Notes: generated from the letters alone by a model not told the origin. 64,000 bases of DNA from Ignavibacteriota bacterium (GCA_016713565.1 JADJOX010000007.1:248001-312000), one strand, 5' to 3'; shown: positions 43,815 to 53,375, counted from the stretch's first letter. Numbers and translations are program-made.

Positions 43815-44536
43815 TAATTATTCCAATCAATAATCTCAAATTTCTGATTTTTAAAGAGTCCGTAGCAAGGTTTATCAAGCCAAGTTCCCAAATTTATATA
43901 TTCGCCAATATTATGCTTTACAATTTTTCTTTCGTGTGAATGACCGAAAATTACATAATCATAACCATTATCAATAATTTTTTTTGCGGTTTTTAACAAT
44001 CCGTCAATTTCACCATAAGATTTATGAGCCGTATAATTTCTGCTAGTTCTACTGGATGAACTCGCCAGCCAAATTCCAAAATCCGGATGAATTAAAGAAT
44101 ATATTTTTTGTATAGTTTTATTTCTTAAAATTTTTTTTAGAATTTTATAACCTAAATCGTTTTCAACCAAACCATCGCCGTGTGCAATGTAGAATTTCTT
44201 TCCTTCAATTTCGGTGATTAATTCATTTTCATACAAATTAACGCCAATTTCTTTTTCAAAAAAATCTCTGTGCATAAAATCGTGATTACCGATTAAGTAA
44301 TGTACTTTTATTCCATTTTCAACTAAATCGGAAATTGCCGTTAATGTTCTGAAATAACCCTTTTGAATTACTCTCCTATATTCAAACCAATAATCAAAAA
44401 GATCCCCCAAAATAAAAAATTCATCACATTCATTTTTCGCAAATTTCAAAAATTCAACGAATTTTTTCTCACGAGTTTTTTCGTCTTCTTTTGAAAGCAA
44501 TCCAAAGTGTAAATCCGAAACAAAAATAGATGCCAA
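43814..44536 (-). CDS. lpxH: UDP-2,3-diacylglucosamine diphosphatase
   Basis: A calcineurin-type metallophosphoesterase in lipid A synthesis, 240 aa. Metal motifs in order are SDLHFG, FFILGDLFDYWFEYR, YLIGNHDF, YIAHGDGLVE and VIFGHSHERK. The start is TTG with GAG six bases upstream; no ATG precedes the first motif. Lipid A synthesis indicates a diderm cell. It is coupled to PBP1A. Confidence 0.9.
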   Translation of the reverse strand: MASIFVSDLHFGLLSKEDEKTREKKFVEFLKFAKNECDEFFILGDLFDYWFEYRRVIQKGYFRTLTAISDLVENGIKVHYLIGNHDFMHRDFFEKEIGVNLYENELITEIEGKKFYIAHGDGLVENDLGYKILKKILRNKTIQKIYSLIHPDFGIWLASSSSRTSRNYTAHKSYGEIDGLLKTAKKIIDNGYDYVIFGHSHERKIVKHNIGEYINLGTWLDKPCYGLFKNQKFEIIDWNN

Positions 44537-44600
44537 GTAATTCTCTAAATTATCAAGATGTAAATTTAATATTTTTTATTTTAGAATATTCTTAGAAATG

Positions 44601-46310
44601 TCAATTTTCTTTCGAAATTTGTTTAAAACTGCAAGCCAGCCAGCCTTCAGGGTCAAATTGAATTTCCCGAATCTTTTTTTCAAAATTGAAAGTGAACGAA
44701 TTATTTCTTTTTTCAATTTTTATTGTTGTCAATTCCTTTGTTCCATCGATAAAAATAAAATTTATATCTAAATTGAAATGATATTCATAATATTCTTTTT
44801 GAATTTGACTTAAGTTTAACAAAATCTCGTTGGGATTGTTTCCTTTTGGCTTGTATGAATATTCAAGTTCGATAATTCCACTACCGGAAAATACCCATTG
44901 GTTGAAAAAATCCGTCAAATCCTTTTTAGTTATATTTTCTGCAATTTTAATAAAATCGAAAGTCGACGCGTTTTTATATTTATAAGTTTCAAAGTAATTT
45001 CTTAAGATATTAAAAAAGTTATCGTCACCGACTTCGTTTCTCAGCATGTGCAAAACCCAAGCGCCTTTGTTATAAATAACTCTATCAAACAAATTAACTG
45101 GGTTGTAAAGTGTCGTTCCGCTAAAATCCGTTAAGAACGATTTCATTGTTGACTGTAATGATTTAACTCCACTTTGATTTTCATAATATAATGCTTCCGA
45201 ATAAGTCGCAAAACCCTCATTAAGCCAAATATCTTTCCAATTTGATAAAGTTACTGCATTTCCCCACCATTGATGCGCTAGTTCGTGAACGAGCATGTCC
45301 GTAAAAAATTGCGAACCGCTAATAAAATTCTTACCGATTGCGGTAATTGTTTGATTTTCCATAGCTCCGAAACTCCAAAGAAATTCCGCAACGCCATATT
45401 TTTCATTTATAAACGGATATTCACCGAATGTTTGAGAAAAAAAATTTAATGCTTTTGGATGTATGCTGAAATCTCTTTTTGCCTTTTCTAAATCTTCCGG
45501 GAAAACATAATATTCAATTTTCATAGAATCGTTTTCCTTATTTACATAGTCATCGCTGAAAGTTTTATATTTCGCCGCCGAAAAATAAATTAAGTAAGTG
45601 GAAATAGGATAGTTGGTTTTCCAGTGGAATGTTTTTTTATTCTTCAATAATTCTACACTTTTTAGAATTCCATTTGAAACGGCGGTTAGCGATGAATCAC
45701 AAGTAATTATAATATCAGCCAAAACTTTATCTTTTGGCAAATCATTGCAGGGAAACCAAGTGGAAGCATAAATTGGTTCATTTAAAGTATAAATGACCGG
45801 CATTTTTTTATTTTCGTCAAAACTAAATGAGCCGAAACCTAAACTATTTGGTCTACCTGAATAATTAACTTCAACTGAAAAAGAATCTTTTAAATTTATA
45901 TCGACAGGTAGTTTTAGTTTATCATCTTCATAAATATATTCAATGAGTTTTCCATTTAGGAATAGAGATGAAATATCAAAATTATCATTAAAGTTTAATT
46001 CGATATTTTTAGGAATTGAATTTTTAAAAATTCCATTTATAATTGTTTTACCTAAAATGATTTTCCTTTTCGGGAAAACTTCAATGTTAATTATATAATG
46101 TAAAATGTCAATATTTTTTTGTTCGGAAGATATGTATTCTTCAATTTCAGGAATTTGTGAAGCGCTGAACCTAAACCCGTTTTCGATAAACGATTTGCTA
46201 TGATTGGAGGAAATTTTATAAGCTTTTAATATTATGAAAAATAAAATTGAAAATCCTATAAATAATATGATTGAACAACCAAAAAAGAAATATTTTCTCT
46301 TGACTTTCAT
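44601..46310 (-). CDS. Membrane-anchored M1 family aminopeptidase
   Basis: Zinc aminopeptidase: the exopeptidase motif SFGAMENQTIT and the zinc site VHELAHQWWGNAV with the third ligand Glu in DIWLNEGFATYSEAL. An N-terminal hydrophobic helix at residues 7-30 anchors it (FFFGCSIILFIGFSILFFII), so the catalytic domain faces the periplasm. 569 aa, lacking the long C-terminal helical domain of PepN-type enzymes. Divergent from glgC. Confidence 0.93.
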   Translation of the reverse strand: MKVKRKYFFFGCSIILFIGFSILFFIILKAYKISSNHSKSFIENGFRFSASQIPEIEEYISSEQKNIDILHYIINIEVFPKRKIILGKTIINGIFKNSIPKNIELNFNDNFDISSLFLNGKLIEYIYEDDKLKLPVDINLKDSFSVEVNYSGRPNSLGFGSFSFDENKKMPVIYTLNEPIYASTWFPCNDLPKDKVLADIIITCDSSLTAVSNGILKSVELLKNKKTFHWKTNYPISTYLIYFSAAKYKTFSDDYVNKENDSMKIEYYVFPEDLEKAKRDFSIHPKALNFFSQTFGEYPFINEKYGVAEFLWSFGAMENQTITAIGKNFISGSQFFTDMLVHELAHQWWGNAVTLSNWKDIWLNEGFATYSEALYYENQSGVKSLQSTMKSFLTDFSGTTLYNPVNLFDRVIYNKGAWVLHMLRNEVGDDNFFNILRNYFETYKYKNASTFDFIKIAENITKKDLTDFFNQWVFSGSGIIELEYSYKPKGNNPNEILLNLSQIQKEYYEYHFNLDINFIFIDGTKELTTIKIEKRNNSFTFNFEKKIREIQFDPEGWLACSFKQISKEN

Positions 46311-46353
46311 AATTAAAAAAAGTAATTATTGATTTGAAAGCACATATATTTTC

Positions 46354-46382
46354 TTGTTAAATTCAAATGACTATTCAATAAT
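46354..46382 (+). promoter_or_regulatory. Possible promoter of glgC
   Basis: TTGTTA (46354-46359) and AATAAT (46377-46382), 17 bases apart, lie about 36 bases before the glgC ATG. Confidence 0.4.
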
Positions 46383-46417
46383 AGTAAATATATTTTGCAA
46401 AATAAAAAGAGCTTACT

Positions 46418-47653
46418 ATGGCATTTAAAGGTTCGGCACTTCAAAGAGAAACATTAACGATGATCTTAGCCGGCGGACAAGGTGAAAGGCTTCATCCGCT
46501 TACCGGCATGAGAACAAAACCTTCCGTTCCATTCGGCGGGAAATACAGAATAATTGATTTTGCGTTATCAAACTGTCTCAATTCCGGTTTGAGAAAAATT
46601 TATGTTCTAACTCAATATAAATCAGATTCTCTTAATCAGCATTTATATGAAGCTTGGAATATTTTTAATCCCGAACTTGGTGAGTTTATTTATTCAATTC
46701 CGCCTCAGAAAAAGACTGGAAATGAATGGTACCAAGGAACCGCGGACGCAATTTTTCAAAATCTAAATTTAATGAGGCAACGCGATTATTCCTGGTGCTT
46801 AGTTTTGGGCGGCGACCATATTTATAAAATGGACTACATGAAATTGCTTCAATATCATATAGAGAAAAAAGCCGATCTTTCAATCGCGAATATTGTTACG
46901 CATAAGGAAGATGCGACAAGATTCGGCATAATTGAAATTGATGAAGATTATAATGTTAAATCATTTATCGAAAAACCGGCAGATCCACCTGAAATTCCCG
47001 GAAAACCCGGATTCTCTTTTGCTAATATGGGGATTTATGTTTTTAACGTTAAAGCTTTAACTGAAGTTTTAAATGAACTAATTGAACAAAATACAGCTAA
47101 CTTGGATTTCGGCAAACACGTAATTCCATTAATGGTTGAAAAACATTATAACGTAAGAGCTTTCAGGTTCGACGATGAAAACAATCCCGACAGACCTTAT
47201 TGGGTTGATGTAGGCACAATTGAAAGCTATTATAAAGCAAGTATGGATCTTCTAAGCGTTAATCCGGAATTTAACTTGTACGATTCAAATTGGCCTTTAA
47301 GGACCATGCAGAGACAAATGCCTCCCGCAAAAACACTTTCTCATGAAGGTGAAAGAGTTGGAAGAGCGATTAATTCTTTGGTTACGGATGGAACAATAAT
47401 TTCCGGAGGATTGGTGGAAAGATCGATCATTGGTCCCAATGTTAAAGTAAACAGTTACACTTATATTACCGATTCAATTATAATGGATAACTGTAATATT
47501 GGACGGCACGCAAAAATTAGAGGAGCCATAATTGATAAGAATGTTCACGTACCTGAACGAGAAGAAATTGGTTTTGATCCCGATATTGACAGAAAAAGAT
47601 TTACCGTCTCCGAAACCGGTATTGTTGTAATTCCAAAGAATTATAAGTTTTAA
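46418..47653 (+). CDS. glgC: Glucose-1-phosphate adenylyltransferase
   Basis: Makes ADP-glucose for glycogen synthesis. AGGQGERLHPLTGMRTKP, VPFGGKYRIIDFALSNCLNS, GTADAIFQNLNL, VLGGDHIYKMDY, and IEKPADPPEIPG are family motifs; the C-terminal beta-helix follows (IIGPNVKVNSYTYITDSIIM). 411 aa. An intrinsic terminator follows. No other glycogen gene lies nearby. Confidence 0.96.
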   Translation: MAFKGSALQRETLTMILAGGQGERLHPLTGMRTKPSVPFGGKYRIIDFALSNCLNSGLRKIYVLTQYKSDSLNQHLYEAWNIFNPELGEFIYSIPPQKKTGNEWYQGTADAIFQNLNLMRQRDYSWCLVLGGDHIYKMDYMKLLQYHIEKKADLSIANIVTHKEDATRFGIIEIDEDYNVKSFIEKPADPPEIPGKPGFSFANMGIYVFNVKALTEVLNELIEQNTANLDFGKHVIPLMVEKHYNVRAFRFDDENNPDRPYWVDVGTIESYYKASMDLLSVNPEFNLYDSNWPLRTMQRQMPPAKTLSHEGERVGRAINSLVTDGTIISGGLVERSIIGPNVKVNSYTYITDSIIMDNCNIGRHAKIRGAIIDKNVHVPEREEIGFDPDIDRKRFTVSETGIVVIPKNYKF

Positions 47654-47679
47654 TTTTTTTTGAAATAATAAATTTATTT

Positions 47680-47715
47680 GCGAATAGTTTGTAAAGAACT
47701 ATTCGCTTTTTTTTT
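47680..47715 (+). terminator. Intrinsic terminator of glgC, next to the uvrC start
   Basis: A perfect 10-bp stem (GCGAATAGTT/AACTATTCGC) with a 7-base loop and nine T (47707-47715). The uvrC ATG follows 4 bases after the T run. Confidence 0.88.
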
Positions 47716-47719
47716 AATA

Positions 47720-49567
47720 ATGAATAACGATTTAAAAAATAAAATTTCAGCAATTCCTTCATTACCTGGCGTTTACCAATTTTTTAATGATGAAGGGAAA
47801 ATTATATACATTGGTAAAGCAATAAATTTAAGAAGCAGAGTACAATCTTATTTTCGATCTAAAGTAGATTCGCCAAAAACGCAAGCCCTTGTAAGTAAAG
47901 TCCATGACCTAGATATAATCGCGACCGAAAATGAAATTGAAGCATTAGTACTTGAAAATAATTTAATCAAAAAGCACAAACCGCGGTACAATGTCAATTT
48001 AAAAGATGATAAAACATATCCGTACATTAGAGTTACAAAAGAACCTTTTCCCCAAGTTTACCCTACAAGAGATATTGTTCAAGACGGGTCGAAATATTTT
48101 GGACCTTACACAGATGTAAAAAATATGAAAAATTCGCTGAGGATGATCAATAAATTATTTAAGATAAGAAGCTGTTCTTATTATATTGATCAAAATGTGA
48201 TAGATCAAAAAAAAATAAAAGTATGTTTGGATTATCATATTAAAAAATGCGACGGACCTTGTGAAGGCTTAATTTCCGAAGAAGCATATTCTAAAATGGT
48301 AAACCAAGTAGTTAAAGTCTTACGAGGAAAAACTGCGGATCTGATTGATGAACTTAAATTGGAAATGACCGAATTAAGCTTAAAACTCCAGTTTGAAAAA
48401 GCGGCGGAAATTAGAGATAAAATTGAACAGCTTAAAGTTTACACCGAAAAACAAAAAATTGTTACAAATGATTTTGACGATAAAGATATTTTTGCCCTGG
48501 CAATTGAAGCAAAAGATGTTGCATGCACAATTTTAAACATCCGTTCAGGAAGATTAGTTGGTAAACGTCAATTAAAATTGAGTGTAGAAGTTGACGAGGA
48601 AATTGAGAAAATTTATAGTTCTGCATTAAAGTTTTATTACGGGGAATTTGTAGAAATACCGAAAACAATTATATTGGAAGTATTGCCAGATGACGATAAA
48701 GCATTGTTAGATTGGCTAAATGCAAAATCCGAAAAAAAAGTTAATTTTGTGATCCCGAAAATTCAAAGCGAAGCAAAGTCATTATTGACCATGTGCAAGC
48801 AGAACGCTATTCTTCAATTGAAAGATATACAGCTTCAAAAAATGAAAAAAGATGGAAATCTGCCTTATGTTCTGTCTTCATTAAAACGTGATTTACGACT
48901 AAAAGACCTTCCAAGAAAAATTGAATGCTTTGACATTTCTAATCTTCAAGGAACAGATATTGTTGCAAGCATGGTAGTTTTTGTAGATGGAAAAGCTAAA
49001 AAATCATTATATAGAAAATTTATAATTAAAACCGTTGATGGACCAAATGATTTTGCGAGCATGCAGGAAGTTATTGAAAGACGATACTCAAGACTAATAG
49101 AAGAAAACGAACAGCTGCCGGATCTGATAATGGTTGACGGAGGAAAAGGTCAGCTTTCAAGCGCGGTTGAAATATTGGATAATCTTGGAATAAAAAATTA
49201 TCAGATAATCGGGTTGGCAAAACGATTGGAAGAAGTATTTTTTCCTGAAATATCCGAAGCACAATCAATTCCTAAAACATCCTCAAGTTTAAAATTACTG
49301 CAGCATTTAAGAGATGAAGCCCACCGATTCGCGATTTCTTTTCACAGGCAAAGACGCGACAGCCGAACACTTCAAACAGAACTGACAGAGATAAAAGGAA
49401 TCGGTGATAAAGTTGCGGAAAAACTTTTAACAAACTTCAACAGCGTTAATGAAATTAGAAACGCGACCGAAATTGAATTAGCCAATGTAATTGGCAAAGC
49501 AAAAGCCAAGTTAGTTGCCGACTATTACTCCAACTCAAAAGAATTAGTTAAATCAGACTTCGAATAA
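47720..49567 (+). CDS. uvrC: Excinuclease ABC subunit C
   Basis: Makes both incisions in nucleotide excision repair. The GIY-YIG domain has SLPGVYQFFNDEGKIIYIGK, the Cys motif SCSYYIDQNVIDQKKIKVC, then a UVR motif (LKLQFEKAAEIRDKIEQLK), the RNase H-like nuclease (RKIECFDISNLQGTDIVASM, LPDLIMVDGGKGQLSSA) and C-terminal HhH motifs (GIGDKVAEKLLTNF). The start is ATG 47720 (MNNDLKNKIS); the frame extends to TTG 47678 but that part encodes the terminator hairpin. No SD is visible. Confidence 0.96.
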   Translation: MNNDLKNKISAIPSLPGVYQFFNDEGKIIYIGKAINLRSRVQSYFRSKVDSPKTQALVSKVHDLDIIATENEIEALVLENNLIKKHKPRYNVNLKDDKTYPYIRVTKEPFPQVYPTRDIVQDGSKYFGPYTDVKNMKNSLRMINKLFKIRSCSYYIDQNVIDQKKIKVCLDYHIKKCDGPCEGLISEEAYSKMVNQVVKVLRGKTADLIDELKLEMTELSLKLQFEKAAEIRDKIEQLKVYTEKQKIVTNDFDDKDIFALAIEAKDVACTILNIRSGRLVGKRQLKLSVEVDEEIEKIYSSALKFYYGEFVEIPKTIILEVLPDDDKALLDWLNAKSEKKVNFVIPKIQSEAKSLLTMCKQNAILQLKDIQLQKMKKDGNLPYVLSSLKRDLRLKDLPRKIECFDISNLQGTDIVASMVVFVDGKAKKSLYRKFIIKTVDGPNDFASMQEVIERRYSRLIEENEQLPDLIMVDGGKGQLSSAVEILDNLGIKNYQIIGLAKRLEEVFFPEISEAQSIPKTSSSLKLLQHLRDEAHRFAISFHRQRRDSRTLQTELTEIKGIGDKVAEKLLTNFNSVNEIRNATEIELANVIGKAKAKLVADYYSNSKELVKSDFE

Positions 49568-49593
49568 AATTTAAAAAATTTTATAGTGATTAA

Positions 49594-49625
49594 ATTATTG
49601 ACCTATTATTAAGATTGTCAATAAT
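49594..49625. promoter_or_regulatory. 9-bp inverted repeat upstream of the PorV-like gene
   Basis: ATTATTGAC (49594-49602) and GTCAATAAT (49617-49625) are perfect inverted repeats separated by 14 bases, 44 bases before the next start. It may be an operator, or a weak uvrC terminator, though no T run follows. Confidence 0.35.
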
Positions 49626-49668
49626 ACAAATTTGTCTTATCTTTTATTTAAACAATTTTGGGAAAAGT

Positions 49669-50931
49669 ATGATATACTTAAGAATTATATTTATTATTTT
49701 TTTTATATCAACAAATATTTTAACAGCGCAAAACGGAGCTTTTTATACTTCAAATTTACAGCAGTCACCATTATTAATCGGCGCGGGTCAAATCGGAGCT
49801 TCTATTCCAAACGATGATGTTTTAGGATTTTATTACAACCCTGCAATTCTTGGCCATTCTTCAAGAAATAATCACGCTTCATTTTCATTTATGCCGGCAC
49901 AAACTGAATGGTATTACTCGCCCCAAACTACCTTTAATAATTATGGATTAAATTTAGGATATAACTTTGATCCTTCCGTTTCAAAACTGCCGTTATCAAT
50001 TGGGCTGGGTTATTTGCATAATAGTTTTTTTTTCGGAGAATATAATATCTATGATCCCAACACATCCGAATTTATCGAAAAAAGTAAAAGTTATGATGAG
50101 TTTGATTGTTTTAGTATTGGCGCTGAAATAGAATATTATTTAAAATTTGCCGTTGGTTTCTCTTTAAAATCATTTAATAGTAATTTAGGCAGTGCATATA
50201 TTAATGGTGAACTTAAACCGTATTCTTCAAAAGGTACAATGTTTGACTATGGTATTTTGGTTACATTGCCGGTTTCAAATTTATATTTTCCAAATTGTGC
50301 AATTGAATTAAATGATGAAATAAATTTAAAACCATTATTCAATATTAGTTTAGGAAATTCATTTTTAAATTTTGGAGATGAAATTAGCTATTTCGATGAA
50401 TCTCAGAAAGATCCGCTTGCGCGTACATCCAGGTTAGGTTATACTGTTGAATTTGGCTTTGACTTAAATCTTAAGGAAGTTAAAATTCCGTTAATTAATT
50501 ACTCATTTACCGCAGAAACTGAAGATTTATTATTAACTGAACAAAATGAAAATAATTCTGTGTCAAGTTACCAGGCAATAAACAGCGATGTAAACTTTAT
50601 AAAACACTTGATTAAATTAAATCCCGACAATAATATTGTAGTTCATAAAGGTCACATCTTTACATTTTTAAACTCATTTATTTATACTGTGGGAAGTTTT
50701 CAAGGCAGAGGATATAATACCGCGAGAAAATCAGACGGTATAGGTATTACTACAAACGGAATTTTCGGATTAATAAATACTATTTCTATAAATTCAACTA
50801 TCAACTACATAACTAAACATTTTGAAATATATTATTTTGATTCTAACCTATTTTCTGAAAACTTTGACTTTGGAAATACAATATTAAACTTCGATGGGAT
50901 TTCTATAAGTTTCAAGAATTTTGAATTATAA
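49669..50931 (+). CDS. PorV/PorQ-like outer-membrane beta-barrel protein
   Basis: The start ATG 49669 (SD GGGA) gives the signal peptide MIYLRIIFIIFFISTNILTA, then QNGAFYTSNLQQSPLLIGAG and VLGFYYNPAILGHSSRNN, the pattern (early Ala/Gly-rich segment, YYNPA motif) of the PorV/PorQ family. The rest is alternating beta strands. About 420 aa. PorV is the shuttle of the type IX secretion system, but the family is broad and not every member acts there. The stop codon overlaps the T-run complement of the convergent SRP RNA gene. Confidence 0.75.
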   Translation: MIYLRIIFIIFFISTNILTAQNGAFYTSNLQQSPLLIGAGQIGASIPNDDVLGFYYNPAILGHSSRNNHASFSFMPAQTEWYYSPQTTFNNYGLNLGYNFDPSVSKLPLSIGLGYLHNSFFFGEYNIYDPNTSEFIEKSKSYDEFDCFSIGAEIEYYLKFAVGFSLKSFNSNLGSAYINGELKPYSSKGTMFDYGILVTLPVSNLYFPNCAIELNDEINLKPLFNISLGNSFLNFGDEISYFDESQKDPLARTSRLGYTVEFGFDLNLKEVKIPLINYSFTAETEDLLLTEQNENNSVSSYQAINSDVNFIKHLIKLNPDNNIVVHKGHIFTFLNSFIYTVGSFQGRGYNTARKSDGIGITTNGIFGLINTISINSTINYITKHFEIYYFDSNLFSENFDFGNTILNFDGISISFKNFEL

Positions 50932-50936
50932 AAAAA

Positions 50937-51028
50937 GCCAAGCAGCAAATTACACAAATTGAATACTAACCGCTGCTTCCTTCCGGACCTCACGGAGTTG
51001 GGTAACAACTTGTTAACCTGTGCTTGGC
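50937..51028 (-). ncRNA. ffs: Signal recognition particle RNA (4.5S type)
   Basis: On the minus strand the invariant hairpin GAGGTCCGGAAGGAAGCAGC is present, flanked by matching arms (CAGGTTAAC... on one side, GGTTAGTATT on the other) and closed by GCCAAGCA at the 5' end pairing with TGCTTGGC at the 3' end. Six T follow as the terminator (50931-50936 on the complement). About 92 nt. It binds Ffh for co-translational targeting. Confidence 0.95.
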
Positions 51029-51119
51029 AAATTTGAGGTGTAAATATAATTATTTATTGTTTTAGATAAAATTCTTTTCTGTCTAAAACTAATTATGTTT
51101 GGATGTAATAGTTTGTTCG

Positions 51120-52256
51120 TTATTTATTTTTGTCTAAATTTAGTTTTACAACAATTTTTTCAAATTCCTTTTCCCAGTTCAATTCTTCGCGCGCTGTCTT
51201 ACAGTTTTGTTTGAAAACCATTAATAATCTTTCATCAGAAATTAAGTTATTTATCGTATTTATAATTTCACATTCATTATCTGCGTCAACATATTTACCG
51301 ATTTTGTAATTATCTACAATGTTCTTCATTTGCGGCAGACTGCTGCATACAACTGGAACTTCAGCCATTATATATTCAAATATTTTATTTGGCAGGGCGT
51401 AATAATAACTTAAACTAATGTTCTCTATCAATGCTAATCCCAAATCTGCCGATACAGTATAATTCAGCAATGCGTTGTGATTAATAGATCCTAAAAAGTG
51501 TACTTTGTTTTGCATACCAAGCAGTTTGGCTTCAGTTTCAAATTTTGATTTAAATTCGCCGTCACCGATTATTACAAAATGTGCGTTATTAATTTTATCA
51601 AAAAGTTTTATCAGTTTTGATATTCCTCTTCCTTCTAATAAAACGCCTTGATACAATAATATTTTATCATTTATGCTAATGTCCAACATCTTTCTTAAAT
51701 CAATTACTTCAAAATTATTTTTATACTTAGGAAGATTTCTTAAAACCAAAATATTTTTGAGTTGGTATTTTTCTTCAAGGAATTCTTTGTCCATATCTCC
51801 GGTTACAAAAACATTATCAACCTTTTTAATGAACGAACTTTCAATCTTTGCAATAATGCTCTGTACTTTGGATTTGTTTCGCAATCCGGCTAAATGCGCG
51901 TATATTTCTCTACTATTATAAAATATTTTACTTTTATTAAATTTTGCAAAAAAATACGTCACCGGAAGTGTATAAACATCTTCAGAAAAATATATATCAG
52001 CTTTATATTTTATTAAATCTCTAATCAATAAATAAAAAAATGTGAAATAAAATTTTAGACTTGAATTAGATTTTTCAAGCTTATATATATTTGTTTTTCC
52101 AACTCGAGGTTTAAAATTTTCAGTTTTCCAATCAAATGATATTGTTTGTACAGAATAGTTTAATTTTGAAAACGAGTCAATAAGATTCACAACGCGCGAA
52201 TCTTGATCTGCGTTTCCAAGAAATGTAATAACGATTGATTTTTGCTTATGCGACAT
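51120..52256 (-). CDS. GT4-type glycosyltransferase
   Basis: A GT-B fold retaining glycosyltransferase, 378 aa. N-terminal domain starts SIVITFLGNADQDSRVV; the C-terminal domain has KILLYQGVLLEGRGISKLI, AHFVIIGDGEFKSKF, VHFLGSINHNALLNY and LPNKIFEYIMAEVPVVCSSL, the nucleotide-sugar site with the EX7E-like spacing. No SD is visible, and the terminator of the upstream gene ends only 4-5 bases before the ATG. Substrate unknown; likely envelope glycan. Confidence 0.88.
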   Translation of the reverse strand: MSHKQKSIVITFLGNADQDSRVVNLIDSFSKLNYSVQTISFDWKTENFKPRVGKTNIYKLEKSNSSLKFYFTFFYLLIRDLIKYKADIYFSEDVYTLPVTYFFAKFNKSKIFYNSREIYAHLAGLRNKSKVQSIIAKIESSFIKKVDNVFVTGDMDKEFLEEKYQLKNILVLRNLPKYKNNFEVIDLRKMLDISINDKILLYQGVLLEGRGISKLIKLFDKINNAHFVIIGDGEFKSKFETEAKLLGMQNKVHFLGSINHNALLNYTVSADLGLALIENISLSYYYALPNKIFEYIMAEVPVVCSSLPQMKNIVDNYKIGKYVDADNECEIINTINNLISDERLLMVFKQNCKTAREELNWEKEFEKIVVKLNLDKNK

Positions 52257-52260
52257 ATAA

Positions 52261-52302
52261 ATAAAACAAAAACTTCCTTAGTAATTTACTATCAGGAAGT
52301 TT
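52261..52302 (-). terminator. Intrinsic terminator after the FemAB-like gene
   Basis: On the minus strand a 9-bp stem AAACTTCCT/AGGAAGTTT (52294-52302, 52270-52278) with an inner TAGTAA/TTACTA stem, followed by TTGTTTTAT. The GT4 start codon lies about 5 bases beyond. Confidence 0.85.
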
Positions 52303-52313
52303 AATATGATTGA

Positions 52314-53273
52314 TTACAGTTTTATGTGAAGCGTATTTCTCATTATTGATTTTGCGTCAAATTTTTCCTTAAAATCAATAAGATTCATACTTGGTGTCAT
52401 TGGATTTTCTGCCGATGTATCTTGAGAAACTCCGATATCAACATAATTATAACCTCGTTCAGTTGCATCTTTTACAACTTCGAACATAACTCTTTGTATA
52501 GGTTTGTATTCGGCATATTCATATAAAAGCATATTGTAAAAACAAATAGCGACGTTTTTATTGGCGTAAAACATTAATGAACCCGCAATAGGTTTATCAT
52601 CCAAATAAACCATAAATAGCTTAAGCCTATCCGGCATCAATTGTTTTAATTTCTGCAAATCGTCAAATGAATGCGTTGGCTTAACATTGTGTCTTGCTTT
52701 GTTCTCTATTAATATCGGATAAAATTCATCATATTTTTCATTTACTTCAACTCTTATACCTTTGTTAAATGAATGACGAATATTTCTTCTCGTAGTTTGA
52801 TTGAATCTAGAAATAATATCTATATTAGGATTTAATTTTATCGCGCTTGAAATGTAATGAAGCTGAAATTTGAATCCTTGCCAAAGCATTGAAAAATCCA
52901 AATTGTGATTTGGAAAAGTCTCATATATCATTGGAGCGGCGGTTAATGTTAATTCATTTATTCCATTTTTCTTTGAATATTCCAATAGCGTTGAAACAAT
53001 ATCCATTGTTTCTTTAAAAGTTATATCTGGAATAACAATTGAACCGTAGCTTGCGCCTATTGGTGATTCAAAATGTGTATTGTTAATTAAACTTCCGGGA
53101 AGAACAGCTTTAATTTTATTTTTTTCAGCAAAAATTAAATGATTAAAATTGAATTTTCCGGGAATGTGATAATCGAAAAATTTCTGCATATGAAACATTG
53201 TTCCATTGCTTGAATTAACCACAAAATCATCCCACTTATCTTTCCATTCGGGAGTATATTGAATAATTTCCAT
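52314..53273 (-). CDS. FemAB/BioF2-like GNAT acyltransferase
   Basis: A 319-aa protein of the FemAB-related GNAT group: SSNGTMFHMQKFFDYH at the start, RRNIRHSFNKGIRVEV (basic helix), and LKLFMVYLDDKPIAGSLMFY with YKPIQRVMFEVVKDATERGY and VDIGVSQDTSAENP. Such proteins add amino acids or acyl groups to cell-wall or lipid precursors, or work in polysaccharide clusters. It is followed by a terminator and a GT4 gene. Substrate unknown. Confidence 0.82.
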   Translation of the reverse strand: MEIIQYTPEWKDKWDDFVVNSSNGTMFHMQKFFDYHIPGKFNFNHLIFAEKNKIKAVLPGSLINNTHFESPIGASYGSIVIPDITFKETMDIVSTLLEYSKKNGINELTLTAAPMIYETFPNHNLDFSMLWQGFKFQLHYISSAIKLNPNIDIISRFNQTTRRNIRHSFNKGIRVEVNEKYDEFYPILIENKARHNVKPTHSFDDLQKLKQLMPDRLKLFMVYLDDKPIAGSLMFYANKNVAICFYNMLLYEYAEYKPIQRVMFEVVKDATERGYNYVDIGVSQDTSAENPMTPSMNLIDFKEKFDAKSIMRNTLHIKL

Positions 53274-53375
53274 AATTACATACTATAAGTTGTTTGACGA
53301 TTAAAAATACAAAATAAGATTTTGTTTCTCATATAAATATTTTTAGGACAAACAATTATTGAATTTGCTCAAAGT

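Noticed and set aside
47678..47719. Extension of uvrC to a TTG at 47678
   Set aside because: The added residues would be encoded by the glgC terminator hairpin and its T run; ATG 47720 begins the normal UvrC N terminus.
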